From Bolinopsis microptera (lineage: Eukaryota > Ctenophora > Tentaculata > Lobata > Bolinopsidae): a stretch of DNA of 64,000 nt. Location of the stretch: assembly GCF_026151205.1 (NCBI RefSeq), contig NC_087074.1, positions 3,596,001-3,660,000 on the forward strand, read 5' to 3'. Position numbers and translations under genes: made by a program. The notes beneath the pieces are model-generated. The model saw nothing but the letters and a program-made list of their open reading frames with translations, did not search any database and was not told the DNA's origin. Below, in pieces: positions 44,089 through 56,534 of the stretch (its first letter is position 1; the number at the start of each line of letters is the position of its first letter).

Positions 44089-47000
44089 ATGTTACAGCTT
44101 CTCAAGCTCTTTGGAGTTCTCCTAGTCTTGAGGATAACTCCTTTTGTTGGTATGTAGTCACACTTCCTAGTAAATCACCACAATTACCTTTTACCTTTAA
44201 AACAGTTTGCGTAATATCATTCTGAAAATGGTTTCATCAGATATTTCTCCTTACTTTACAGAGAAAATATCTGCATACATATTAGAGGTTGATGCTTTTT
44301 ATAACAGTATTTTGACATAATAATACATATATTTCAGTGGGAACTGACCTGCCGATAACAATAGTATCGTCAGATGCACATAGCATTCATCCGAACGCTG
44401 GCGGGCAGAAGCCAGAAAAAGCGTATGATGATGACGTGAAGACCATCTATACCCCAAAAGATCGCGGTGATTTTAGTAAAGAGAACTGGGTGAAATTCAA
44501 TTTTGGAAAGATATATTCCATCACAAAGATAGTAGTCATCAATAGGATCGACTGTTGCTGGGATATACTTAGCAACACTGAGGTAAATGTCGTCAACACA
44601 GGAACTGGTGAAAAATCTCTATGTGGAGTCATTGTTGTTAATAGCAATTCAAAAACAGTAGAGGCTCAAACATACACATTCTATTGCAATCTGGTTGGAG
44701 ATCAGGTTATGATGACCGATAGGGATATCACGGCACCATATACACTGTCTTTCGCAGAGATCGCTGTGTTTTATTCTCCTTCTGGTAAGTATTACAGTAA
44801 TTTAATATAAAGTGTTTTCATTATATTCTAATTCTATATACATATAGTGTATACAAAAAAAGCTGTATTATTATTATTTGAAGGTACAGCGGCTGAAAAA
44901 AATTGAATGCTAAATTTATAAATTGAGTTTACATCATCATCACTTACTTTTCAGCAACATCAGATGAACCGCAAGAGATAACTTCAATAACAGCAACCCA
45001 ATCTAGAACAAAAGATAGTGATGAGGATAACTTCTCTGCGGACAAGTCCTTTGACAATGACCTCTCCACTGCAGCTTTCTCATTTGGACAAGAGGGTGTA
45101 TGGCTCAACCTTGCTATGGATAAAATCTATTTCATCGACGAAGTAGTGGTCTTCAGCCAGTTTTTCACGACTTGGTTTGTAGAAGAAGATCTCTGCACCA
45201 CGAGCTTGGAGAAATTCAAAAAGTGTAAGGAGAAACAATCTGGGGCCACTGTTATGGTATACCAAGGGAATAATCGTAAACAAAAAGCTTGCGGCCAACT
45301 CGATCTCCACGATAAACTGACAAGAGAAGAGCAAACTTACAGAATTGAATGCAACTGGAAGGGAGACAATGTCAAATTCTACAAGGCTACCGGAGATCTT
45401 GTAATACATGAAGTGGCTGTCATTGGATGGGAAATGGGTAGGTTCAAATCAAAAAGAATACATTATTACTATTTTAACTTCTTGTATGGTGTCCAAAACT
45501 TTGGCTAGGGCCAACGTTTTGGGTACAACTACAAAATAAATACAAAATAAAACAAAACTGACCCAAACAATCGATCATATAAATAATAATAATCTCAACA
45601 CTTGTACTCCACACTTATACTCCTCCAAATACGAACTCTCTGCTGTGCTGGCGCAACGAGCGATACTTTAGTTCGCTTAGGGGTGGTCAGAAGATGTGAT
45701 GGCCCCGTCAAGTCTTGACGAAACTCAACATAGGTAGGTAGGTAGGTTGTGAGAAGATTTGTTATTAGAGAAAGTTGTGATGGGGTGCAAACTCCAGCAC
45801 TATGGAATCCGTGGGCAAGCTTTGCAATGGTTTAAATCCTACCTGAGCACACGTCAGCAATATGTATGTTTGAATGGTATTAAATCAGCTCTTAAACCTA
45901 TTACATACGGAGTTCCACAGGGCAGTATTATGGGACCTTTGTTATTCCTAATCTACATCAATGATATGCCAAATATCAACAGTATGATAAAGTTTATACT
46001 CTACGCTGATGATGCGAATATCATAATAAAAGGCAAAAATGCAAACGATGTTATACAAAAATTCAACCAATTCTCCCATGAGTTTGTACGCTGGGTTGAC
46101 TGTAATGGACTTGCACTTAATCTAAAAAAGACCTGCTATATGCTTTTCGGTGTTAGAAATACTGATAATACTCCAAATATTCATATTGCAGACACACAAT
46201 TAGAACGTAAAAGGGAAGCACGGTTCCTTGGCGTTATAATGGATGATAAACTAACATGGTCTAAGCATATAGCAGCTGTTAGATCAAAAATGATGCGGTA
46301 TGTAGGAATTATGTATAAAATAAAACGTCACCTATCGATTCAAATAAGGCTACAGATATATCAAAGTTTTGTTCAATCGCATTTAAACTTCTGTTCAATT
46401 GTATGGGGGTTTGCAGCAAAAAATCACATTGAATCACTCTTCTCACGACAAAAACAGGGTATCAGGGCAGTAATGCCAGGTCACATTAATTACTTTTACA
46501 AAGACGGTCGACTGCCTGAACACACAAAACAATTTTTCAATAACAATGGTATACTCACGGTGCACAGTGTTATTGTAAAAAACACACTAATTCTCATGCA
46601 CCGAATCAAACATTTCCGTAGCTCAGTTCCTCAACAAATCTGTATGACTATCCCAGAAAATGCACCCACTGCAAACTCAGATCACGTGACTGCAGCTTCC
46701 TGGTTAGCCGAGTACAACACCACACATTTCAGATCTTCGATGTTCTTCAAAGGACCTTTACTCTCAATTTATGCTGTAAATGCAAATGTACTTTTTTCCA
46801 TAAACCTTTTTAAATCGGCTACAAAACGCATGCTCTTGAACCTGCAGAGTGAAAATGACGATGACACGTGGCCCAGTTTCTTATTACATAATATTCCAGG
46901 TCTAAGAAGGTCACAACGTGTCTGAAAGTTACTGGACACAACGGTCATTATATCATTTTAGTGAATTAGTTAATTAGTTAATTAGTAAATCAGTTATTAG

Positions 47001-48351
47001 TCATATGGTTATTATTAAGTACTATATATTATATGATATTACAAAAATAAACTATGAATATATATTCGCACACAAAAAAACCAGAACAAACCGATCACAG
47101 ACTAGCGGCAACTAATATATTAATGGATAAGCCACACATCCTAAATTCCAGGTCCATATTTACACTGCCACATTCCCCACTATCACTATTTTCCTATCAG
47201 CACAAACCGTAATCAATTGATTTCAACAATCACAACACTACATATCCAAACTATATTTTTTTATAATGGCATGGCATAGCAATATCTACGATATCCTAAA
47301 TCAGTCCCTAACAAACTTAGCGCGAGTCTGAAAGGCTGTTGGAAGCACAGAGTGCTCCATATTTTGTTTTTATCAATAAACCTTTATTTTTTTTTCATTT
47401 TTTTTTTAAATAAATTTATTAACTGCGTGCAAATTTGTGTTTCAGATTTGATCTATTCATGATATATATTTATGATTATGTAATAAAGTTATTAATATTA
47501 TATTCGTAAACATTGGCTGGCTTACAAACCAGTCCCCAAACAAACAAACGGGTCTGTGATGAAGTCTTGAACATTCCTGAAGCTCTGTTTGACTGACAGT
47601 AATACACTGATAACACATTAAGTTTACACATCGCTACTTTTCGGTTTATAGTTGAGGTCAGTGACTAAATTCCAACTTTCTACTTCATTCTTTAACTTTT
47701 ATTATAAGAAGGAAAATATAACATTTGGTTATTAAACTGTATTTCAGTTGAATTTATGGAGATCAACATACAAAAGTATATTTCATTTATAATAACTGAC
47801 TGAAAGCTGCTAATTTTAACCTTTAAGTAGATTGAAACAGCTGTCACTCAAGTTTGTAAAACTGCAGCAATACTAATACAACATTTATTACAGGAAAAGT
47901 CGTCAAGAGGGAGAGTGGGGATGAGGCAGACAGCGAAGGTAAAATTGTATTTTGTAATTGCAATGGTAAAATATAATACGACTATTGATACTTTATCACT
48001 CATATAATATATATCTCACAAAAAACTGCATCACAGTATTTGTTAATTCTATACACGATACAAATTAAAAAGGAGGAATTTTAAAAATATATCGTCTTAC
48101 ATCAACGTTCTCTCCCAGACGCATACTCTTGTGTACAGGGACCTGATGGCAAGGTTGAGTCCTCTGACTGTGAAGCTGGAGATAAATGCTCTTCCCCCTC
48201 ATTCGTGGACTATAAAGGTTACAACTCTGAGGTAGAATGGGGATGTGGATGTGCTACTGCTGGTGTTAAGAACTGTGAGGAATGTGAAAATGAAGATGGT
48301 GCCTCCGGATGTAACGCTGATAGAAGTTTGAGTGCTTTAACCACTCCTTGA
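44089..48351 (+). CDS. secreted protein with two F5/8C-like domains and a Cys-rich module
   Basis: Exons 44089-44149, 44338-44784, 44955-45437, 47894-47938 and 48119-48351 are all AG/GT bounded with phase 1 joints; total 1,269 nt, 422 aa. Signal peptide MLQLLKLFGVLLVLRITPFV; an in-frame ATG ten codons upstream is possible. Two fucolectin/F5-8C-like domains follow (WVKFNFGKIYSITKIVVINR, GEKSLCGVI, SFAEIAVFY; then VWLNLAMDKIYFIDEVVVFS, KACGQLDLH, VIHEVAVIGWE). A short charged linker exon (GKVVKRESGDEADSE) and a Cys-rich module (SCVQGPDGKVESSDCEAGDK ... VEWGCGCATAG ... CEECEN ... GCN) complete it. The stop (48,349-48,351) falls exactly where duplicated sequence begins, so the original C-terminus may be missing. 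A LINE lies in intron 3. Confidence 0.82.
45745..47405 (+). mobile_element. 5'-truncated LINE with RT domain (Jockey/CR1-like)
   Basis: A 388-codon frame (45,759-46,925) encodes the C-terminal half of a non-LTR reverse transcriptase: YGIRGQALQWFKSYLSTRQQ, GVPQGSIMGPLLFLIYINDM, catalytic FILYADD, LNLKKTCYMLFG, FLGVIMDDKLTW and a C-terminal IPGLRRSQRV. The N-terminal RT blocks and the endonuclease are missing. The 3' UTR runs to a TTTATTTTTTTTTCATTTTT tract near 47,405. It lies sense-oriented in intron 3 of the lectin-like gene, bordered 5' by a TAGGTAGGTAGG microsatellite. Confidence 0.88.
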
Positions 48352-50426
48352 ACGCTGAGAGCGCCGCCTGGGAAGCCGTTACCGAAGCCACATCTTGTCA
48401 CGTCAGCGCCGAAACCGATGTCAAATGTAACAGGTAAATCAAATTCATCAAAGTTCATTTGAAAAATTTCCTGAATCTAACACTTACATGTATAGTAAAT
48501 TTGAACGATCATATTTTCATTATTTATTGTGCGTGCTATGCACTTATGCAACAAATTCCAATCTCATATCATTTCAGCCCCGCACCCCTCGCTCTTGAAG
48601 CTGAATGGGCAAGCTCTCAATCTGGATGTGGACCTTGTGCCAATGATGAGGATGAGAAATGTATGTCTTGTGAAGGTGATGGTTGCAACTCTGCTGCTCC
48701 CCTGGCTGCTTTCTTCCTCCGGTCCTTTGATGGCTGACCTTTACACAATACACACTCATGTAAACTCTTTTTGAAGAACTTACTTAGTACGATTATAGTA
48801 TGATATAGCTATTTTATGTTTAGCGTGGGGTATTATCAAAATCATTGTTTTGTAGTCTTATTTAATGTTTAAATGCCCACGTAGGTGCTTTTTAAAAGTC
48901 ATACTTAATTTTTTGGGGGACACATTTTGGAATATATCATGCTTCTATCATTATTGATTGTAAATTAATCAAATTGAAAAAATTAAAAACAACTGATTAT
49001 CATTTCTTTCAATACTATACAAAATTACGGCTTACTACGTTTCGAGAAAAAACGTTTTCTAGCCTTGATTTCATTCAATGTCAAATCCATCACTGAGCTG
49101 AGAACGGTTGCAATAATTCACGATTCACGCTACATTATTCTATTATTGTTAGTTTAGTTATCACTCAATAATTCGGTATCAAGTAAAAAATCTATAACTC
49201 CATTGCAATTTAATAATATTCGGAAGAAGCAATTAAGCAATACTTCAGCTTTTTAGTAAATTATATTGGTGTTTAGAAATCAGGGGCTAAATTCGAAAAA
49301 TTTTCAACCATGATCCATACGAGATAAATGGATTAGACTGCAATTTAATGATAACTGATAGCGATAAGCAGTCCCGGCTGGCTCAACGACCTAGATTAAA
49401 TTATATGTCTACTAGTCTTTTCAAAGCTGAGGTCTAGTCACTAAGCATCTATGGAAATGTTTATTGGATAGTGAAACAACAGTCTAGCCTAGTCTCTTTG
49501 CTCCCCGTATTATTATTCTTTCAATATTTCTTCCTATACTTTCAACATCATATCACACTTCCCCCACACACCTTCTCACACATTAATGACTATATCAGAC
49601 CTGTTTCTAATGTATCTGGAATTTGACGTATTGAAATACCAATTTTGACTATATATCCACAGTTATTCACCATGGATTTGTTTGTTATTAAATAGTTTTT
49701 CATAAATTTTTGGATTTAGATTAATTCGATGTAATGGGTTCAAGTTACTGCGGACATAGTTCACTATGTGTTTACCGTGTTTGGGTGCCCATCATATTTT
49801 ACAGATGGGAGCGATATTTTGAACGATTCTATTTTATATTCATCTATTGCTGTACTCTGTAAAATTTGAAAAGTATTTAATTTTTAAAAAAAGTATGAGG
49901 CTGTTCTTTAAAATAGCCTTCAGAATACTATCATACTGGCTCAAATTGATTAAATAAATTGAAATGATCGTTTGCTTCAATAAAACAAACGATTTTATTT
50001 AAGATAAACAAAGAAAGTCTATTTTTGTTCACAGCTATTGAGTTTGTTAACCACTACGTGTTTCGCTTCTTTATCCTCGTCCTGCCCTTCTAGCTTCTTC
50101 TTCCATGATAATATCTGAACGTCTTCAGGAGTTTCAGGAACAGATCTCCCCGTGGTGTCAGGAAGGAACCAGACCGCCACACATGCCAGCAAAGATAAAC
50201 CCGCAAACAGGGCTAAAGGCACCCCCTGTCTGTCAGCCCATACAGCAAGTTAACGTACTAACGTAGGGACCAATAAAGCTGCCTATCCTGGCACAGCTGG
50301 AGCAGAGACACATTATCATGCCCCGGTGTGATGTTGGAGCTAATTCTCCAGGATACAAGTACATCATGATGAAAGCAGCTCCAGATCCCATGCTTCCAAT
50401 AATGCTGGCCAATGTTTCTAGACTCC
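48346..50426. repeat. tail of a fourth duplication unit
   Basis: Matches 14,136-16,221 and starts abruptly inside the Ly6-like exon (TTGAACGCTGAGAGC). It contains the 3' part of the Ly6-like gene, the shared intergenic sequence and an SLC22 pseudogene, then joins unit C. Confidence 0.88.
48350..48737 (+). pseudogene. Ly6-like last two exons without their gene
   Basis: Exons 48,350-48,433 (NAESAAWEAVTEATSCHVSA and DVKCN) and 48,578-48,737 (SGCGPCANDEDEKCMSCEGD, GCN, then AAPLAAFFLRSFDG and stop) are open and correctly spliced to each other. The first 5' part (signal peptide, PAN-like) is absent. The reading frame is +1 relative to the upstream lectin-like gene, so the fusion ends in a stop at 48,351. 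This copy keeps the Cys (EKCMSC) that is Tyr in the copies at 14,354 and 59,977. Confidence 0.7.
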
Positions 50427-50431
50427 AAAAT
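50019..50431 (-). pseudogene. SLC22-type transporter 3' fragment, copy 2
   Basis: Same two exon pieces and the same 8-bp TACGTTAG duplication as at 15,813. It also lacks one G in the GGGGGG run (near 50,222), which adds a second frameshift before PLALFAGLSLL. Confidence 0.8.
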
Positions 50432-50747
50432 CTTTGTAAGAACGTAGAACTCAGAGTAGAGGAATTATTGTGTCTATGAAGTAATTAAGTAATTAGTGGC
50501 GGTGATTCCCGAGTTTAGATTGTCAGCTATTGTTCAATCCCTAAATAGTAAATATTCATCAAAATACTCGTTAAGACTTAAGATGACAATCATCTACAAT
50601 GTTTATTATAATCTCAAGAGACGCAGAAATTACTGCCTGGTAATGATGCTGGTAATTACTTAATTAGACTGATGGTCACGCACAATCCAATGTGCCATTA
50701 TTTTCAGACCAAATAAAGTCCGTTAAGGTATTCATCCAACGCTGATA

Positions 50748-51255
50748 CCTTAAGGCCAATAAATTTGGTTCACAATAAATTTGGTTTCCATTATTTTGGT
50801 TACCATAATTTTAGTCGCAAATTTCGTAAATTTTTAGTCTACAACAATTTAAGTCACATTTTTCGACTTTTTCGATTCCATACGACGTAACTCAGTCATA
50901 CGACGTAGTTTATGTCGATATGATCCTTCAGCCGTTTTAACAGAGCATGCATAATGGGATGGATCAATTAAAAATGTAATGCCCAAGAGGATTTCTTTAA
51001 GTTTAAGTGCAACAGGACTTTGGTACGGTTTTGTCCACTAGTAGGAACGGTGATGTCATTATATTAATTATATAGCCCTATAAACAATGTAAGCCTAATA
51101 ATATTCAATATTCATGTCATATATGCTCTACTGAAATTTTGGTCTCCTTTAAAATTTGTCGCCGAAAAAATTTAGTCTCACGAAATTTGGTTTACAACAA
51201 TTTTAGTCAAAAGTTTTACTAAATTTATGGTAGACTAAATTTGTCGTTCTTAAGG
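50748..51255 (-). mobile_element. CCTTAAG-family MITE, unit C copy 1
   Basis: Orthologous to 3,391-3,886; TA flanks at 50,746-47 and 51,256-57. Starts CCTTAAGGCC without the extra CCTTA seen in unit A. Confidence 0.8.
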
Positions 51256-51257
51256 TA

Positions 51258-52218
51258 ATCGATTTATTTCGTTGAACTTAAAGTTCAACAGTGTTCGTTA
51301 TCTATTTGTATATCGCTCCTGCACTGGTCGTAATATAAATTATTATCGTGCACGTGCTACCACAGGAGCAATTAAATGAGCATGCACAGCTGCTTAAGCA
51401 GTGACCACATACCAGAAACATTTATCTTTTCATGCTATATCGGGGGCAGTTAACGCACGTGGGCATGTGATGCTATAACTTTATAAGGACGAAGCCGACG
51501 AACCAATAACATTAACAGGACGCATGTGTGCCGAAAAAAAAATGAGTAATTAACGACGGTGCTTAACTAGCTGGTCTGCCTGAGCTCGGAATTAGTCGGT
51601 TGCCATTTCGAGAGCCAGTTTATTCTGAAGAACAGTTCAGAATGCAGGTAATTCGACTTTTTTTGTAATATTTAGTTGCTTCAGGGTATCTGGACCTGTA
51701 CCTTGCTTATGTTCCGAATCAAGACAATAGTGGATTGGTATTACTATTTGCTACACATCTTACACATTTTACACATAGGTTAACTTGATATAATGAAAAA
51801 GAAATCTATATTTGTTCATTTACTAGATACTGTATTTATTCTTTGATACCTATGATAACTTTTAATTAATGCATTATCAAAGGATATAAAAAGGAAATGT
51901 TGAAACGTGGACCGATGCAGTGTTTTCCATTGCTAGCTTCAATATATCTGGCATTATAAAGGTTTCTAGGTAAACGTGATTCGTCGTTATAGCAACCTAC
52001 TATTATATAGGTTTATTGCTATAGCAACACTCTAATATGGCGTGAACAAAGTTATTGGAGGACAAGATTAGATGTTACCAAGTCGAATATATCCGTGTCA
52101 CTCGTCTTTTTTTCTTTGTTGAACAGAGCTTGAACAGTTCTGCCTTGTTAGCATTTGAAAATTATGATTGTTGTCTCGATCAAACTTATCGGGGTTTCAT
52201 ATTTTTTTGCTTATATGT
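51258..52218. other. non-coding leader of unit C
   Basis: Equivalent to 3,889-4,862. No coding exon. Confidence 0.5.
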
Positions 52219-52220
52219 TA

Positions 52221-52571
52221 CCTTAAGAACAAATTTAAACCAAATTTCATGAGACTAAATTTTAAAGCAGACCAAAATTTCAGCAGAGCAAATATGAAAT
52301 TTGTTTATAATTAATATATGACATCAACGTTCCTACTGCACAAAACTGTACCAAAGTTTTATTGCACTTACAGGGTTAGAGCTCATCTTGGACATTACAT
52401 TTTTAATCGATCCATCCCAATGCATATTCTGTTGAAACGGCTGAAAGATTATATCGACATAAACAACGTCGTTCCGACAAAAATGGTTAAGTCGAAATTT
52501 GTGACTAAAATTATGGTAACCAAAATTATGGTAACCAAATTTATTGTGAACCAAATTTATTGGCCCTAAGG
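52221..52571 (+). mobile_element. CCTTAAG-family MITE, unit C copy 2
   Basis: Orthologous to 4,865-5,206 and 19,787-20,136. Confidence 0.7.
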
Positions 52572-52658
52572 TATACAAATTATTTGTTCTGTTCAAAAGC
52601 CAACCAACTAAGTTACTGTCGTCATTGATTTTTTGAATTTAGGATGTATATTTATACA

Positions 52659-55600
52659 ATGATGCGGGCAACAATTCTTCTTGGTCTGATAGCTTCTTCG
52701 TCAGCTGCAGGTTAGTTTTTCAAATACCAATTTTATTGATATTCCGATTACAACTAGGTAATATCGGTTGGGCGACAATCGACCCCCGACAAATCACCCC
52801 CCGACAATTGACCCCCGACAAATCACCCCCCGACAATTGACCCCCGACAAATCACCCCCCGACAATTGACCCCCTGACAATTGACCCCCGACAATTGACC
52901 CCCCGACAATTGACCCCGACAATTGACAATAGAATTTAATACAATTAACATTTAACCCTGATCCTGACCCTGACCCTCAATTGTCGGGGGTCAATTGTCC
53001 AGTAGTATATAATAGAACATTTTGATTTCCTAATTTTTTTATTATACAATATTTATATTGTTATAATAATAAGGCTTATATTTCAGAGGAAGAGGAAGTT
53101 GTTGTAAATCATTGTCCTACTGATTATCCCAACGTCTACTACAACGGACAGTACTGTTGTAAATCCAACATGGAGGAGTTCTACGAGCCTCAGGGTGCCC
53201 AATGTGACGGCAGTGTGATTCAGAGAGACAGTTTGTGTTGCGCGGGAGACCAGTCCACGTCGTGCCCCGGTGGAAACTGTGAAAGCAACCCAGCACCCAC
53301 ACCAGGTGAGTTGGTCGTATAATTAGTATAACTCCACTTTTGACCTATTTGAAAGCCACTTATTATTTTCATAATTGCACCGGTTTTTTTCAGCGAGTTC
53401 GATTAAGATTACAAAACTAATTGCACTGTTTTGAGAGCAACCGAAAACATCAGGGTCAGGGTCAGGGTCAGGGTCAGGGTCAGGGTCAGGGTCAGGGTCA
53501 GGGTCAGGGTCAGGGTCAGGGTCAGGGTCAGGGTCAGGGTCAGGGTCAGGGTCAGGGTCAGGGTCAGGGTCAGGGTCAGGGTCAGGGTCAGGGTCAGGGT
53601 CAGGGTCAGGGTCAGGGTCAGGGTCAGGGTCAGGGTCAGGGTCAGGGTCAGGGTCAGGGTCAGGGTCAGGGTCAGGGTCAGGGTCAGGGTCAGGGTCAGG
53701 GTCAGGGTCAGGGTCAGGGTCAGGGTCAGGGTCAGGGTCAGGGTCAGGGTCAGGGTCAGGGTCAGGGTCAGGGTCAGGGTCAGGGTCAGGGTCAGGGTCA
53801 GGGTCAGGGTCAGGGTCAGGGTCAGGGTCAGGGTCAGGGTCAGAGTCCTGGGTCAGGGTTAAGGTTAGGGTTAGGGTCCTGGGTTAGGGTTAGGGTTAGG
53901 GTTAGGGTTAGGGTTAGGGTTAGGGTTAGGGTTAGGGTTAGGGTTAGGGTTAGGGTTAGGGTTAGGGTTAGGGTTAGGGTTAGGGTTAGGGTTAGGGTTA
54001 GGGTTAGGGTTAGGGTTAGTGTTAGGGTTAGGGTTAGGGTTAGGGTTAGGGTTAGGGTTAGGGTCCTGGGTCCGATCAATTGACCCCAGTGTCGGGGGTA
54101 AGCTATTCACTCCGATAATCGTAACCGATAAATATCTCCGATAATTCGTTAGTAAAAGTTATCTGTTTATCTAGATTAAATATATTTGTATCGGTATAAA
54201 AGTAAAGTTTCGTACTCACCACCATAACTAGCTCTAAATTTTGCTGTTGATAGTATGTCAAATATGAGGGGAAGGATTGGTAGACATCAATGTAATATTT
54301 CTAAAACTATTTTAGACGATTTGAATAAAAGAAATATCAATTTGAATAATAGTGACGACTTGACAGACTTAAGGTATTTAGCCTCGAACCGCCAATTGTG
54401 GAGAAATTTATTTTAAATTTGATTAGTTCGATAATTTCAGTTTTAAGTTCAATTTTTTGCATAATTTTTGATTTTGATAAGTTCAGTTTTAAGTTCCATT
54501 ATTTGTATTTATAGTAAGTTTTCAGTTCTACAAGTCTTTTAAGTAGACTTATCAGGTCTTTAGGATGTTCTTAGTAACTACTTTGGATTTGTGTAAAGTT
54601 TGATAATAATAATAAAAGTAAAACTTCACCAGAAATTACCGAAAGTAATAGTAATACAGTAAAATTTTAAGGAAATTTTAGTGGTTTTGCTTCTCCCTGT
54701 TCACAAGTAATCCAAGGAGCAGTCCCAAACGTCTTTTGGCTATTGATATTGTTATCTCGAGGAGGGTGCTAGCATTTTAGCTTACATCCACTCTGGAAAC
54801 GTACATCAACATGTTACTGTTAACACGAGTCAGGAATACTGGCATGGCACTCAATTAAGAAGTGCTCTGAGGGTGATACATTATCCTCAGGAGAATTACG
54901 GATCTGTTTTCCATAGGAGAATGAAACGAGTCACCGATGCTCTACTGTTCTGAGGAGACGAAAACTGATGCTTTACTGTTTTCTAGAGAATGTTCACTCC
55001 TATTGTCAGGAGAAGGAAACTAGTTCTTTGATATTTTCAGAAGGAATGAAATAGTGCTGTACCAAGTTTACTGGTAAACAGTGATAACAGTCGCCAATTA
55101 GTTCTCGTGAAATTTGGGAAAATGTGTTGGCTTTTACCTTGAGCAAAAAACTACCTGTTTTATCGGTTTTATCTAGATAAAACCTAAATAGTTATCTGAT
55201 AAACTAATTTGTACTGATAATGGATAGCCTGCTAAATACCACTAAGTAATTGATTTAAATGAAATAATTTCAATGCTGAGCATTTATTAAAACCTTTAAG
55301 TGGTGAAACAACATGCCACACTTTTTTAAAAAGCTGTAGAGGCCCCATATATTCGTAAAGCAAAAAACATTAAACAAAAACTCTTCAGGCTCGGATTCTA
55401 TAATGGTCATAGAAGACCTCGGCTGCTGGAAAGATACACGAAACAGAGCTATACAACTAATTGAAGGGATACACCCTCTACTCAAAGATTCTTACCCTCA
55501 AAGAACCGATGCGTATGAAAAGTGCCTCAAAGCAGCCTTGTCCTTTGGATACAAAGTATTTGCTATACAGGACGGAGGTCAGTGTGCAAGTGCAACAGAT

Positions 55601-55720
55601 GCGGATCAGACCTATAATAGATATGGAGAGTCGAATGCTTGTGGTAATGATGGCCAAGGAGGCCCATGGGCAAACCAAGTTTACAAAATAATGTTTTATG
55701 GTAAGTCCAATCATTGCTAG
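52659..55720 (+). CDS. secreted Cys-rich plus CWKDT-module protein (intact copy)
   Basis: Exons 52659-52710, 53087-53305 and 55389-55720 give 603 nt, 200 aa, with phase 1 joints. Order: signal peptide MMRATILLGLIASSSAA; a Glu-rich start; a CC-type Cys-rich module (NHCPTDYPNVYYNGQYCC, QCDGSVIQRDSLCCAGD, CPGGNC); a Pro-rich hinge; and a module with LGCWKDTRNRAIQLIEG, YEKCLKAALSFGYKVFAIQD, GGQC and CGNDGQGGPWANQVYKI. I know the last type from secreted proteins of cnidarians and other invertebrates but cannot give it a firm family name. The stop (TAG 55,718-55,720) is reached by reading past a possible donor (TATGGTAAG), so a further exon is not excluded; AATAAA follows at ~55,770. Introns hold GACAATTGACCCC, TCAGGG and TTAGGG arrays and a LINE fragment. 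Confidence 0.8.
52774..52999. repeat. (CCCCCGACAATTGAC)n satellite, unit C
   Basis: Same arrangement as 20,338-20,567, including the inverted last unit. Confidence 0.85.
53450..53843. repeat. (TCAGGG)n variant-telomere array, unit C
   Basis: About 66 perfect hexamers, ending TCAGAGTCCTGGG before the TTAGGG array. Confidence 0.95.
53858..54067. repeat. interstitial telomeric (TTAGGG)n array
   Basis: About 30 TTAGGG units (one TTAGTG near 54,016), bounded on both sides by TCCTGGG and preceded by a transitional TTAAGG. It is directly abutted to the TCAGGG array and lies inside an intron. Confidence 0.95.
54207..54611 (+). mobile_element. 405-bp 5'-truncated LINE
   Basis: Flanked by an exact 11-bp target duplication ATAAAAGTAAA (54,196-54,206 and 54,612-54,622); unit A has the empty site near 6,860. 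The interior encodes a LINE-type C-terminus ending SNRQLWRNLF and stop, followed by a 3' UTR and an (AAT)n tail. Confidence 0.85.
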
Positions 55721-55793
55721 AAATCTTACTATTATACCTATAGTTTATAGTTTTAGGGAATTTTTTAAGAATAAATATTTATGTAAGTCGCGA

Positions 55794-56530
55794 ATTAGTT
55801 TCACTGAAATTTGGGAAAATAGTTGGTTTTTGCCTTCAGAAGAAAAATTATCGGTTTAATCTAGATAAAACCTAAATCTTTATCTGATTATCTAGATGTA
55901 CATGTAAATATGTTGAACCTCCTCCCCTACTCCCCTAGCACATCCTCTCTCCACCCCACGTTCCCAAAAAGGTGATTAGTGAAGACTTTAGTTACCCTAA
56001 CTCAGATATCTTCTATCCCTTAACTTAAGAACAAGATCTGATTGAATAACATTAACTGTTATAGTGTTAAGTTATGTAATGAAGGCTGAATAGTGAATAT
56101 CATGAAGAAATGATTGAATAATCAAAGAGTTAAAGCAGCATTGGAGCACACAAGATTCTGTGTGACAAACATCACCATTTTAAAATCATTAAATGTAACG
56201 AATTATTAGGTGTCATATTAAGATTTGTTAGTGTGATAAACTAGTTGGTACTGAAAACCCCCTCATTGCTTCAATTCAAAAGGAAATGTTGATACAATAT
56301 TTTGCAATTCAAATTGATAAAAATGAAGTATTGTTGTGATGGTCAACGGAGGAAAGAGCACAAAAAGCTAAACAATAACTGTTGAGATTTTATCAACGTC
56401 TTTTGTTTATATTATTATTAAATTTTCCTTTTAATATCCAAGTATAAATTTCCGATGTCACAAGTAAAAGAATAGTTTTAGATTTACCCCAAAAAATAAT
56501 TAAATTAAAAGCGAGGATTGAAATAAAAAA
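55794..56530. other. 3' flank of the unit C protease
   Basis: Equivalent to 10,215-10,950. Nothing coding. Confidence 0.5.
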
Positions 56531-56534
56531 GGTC

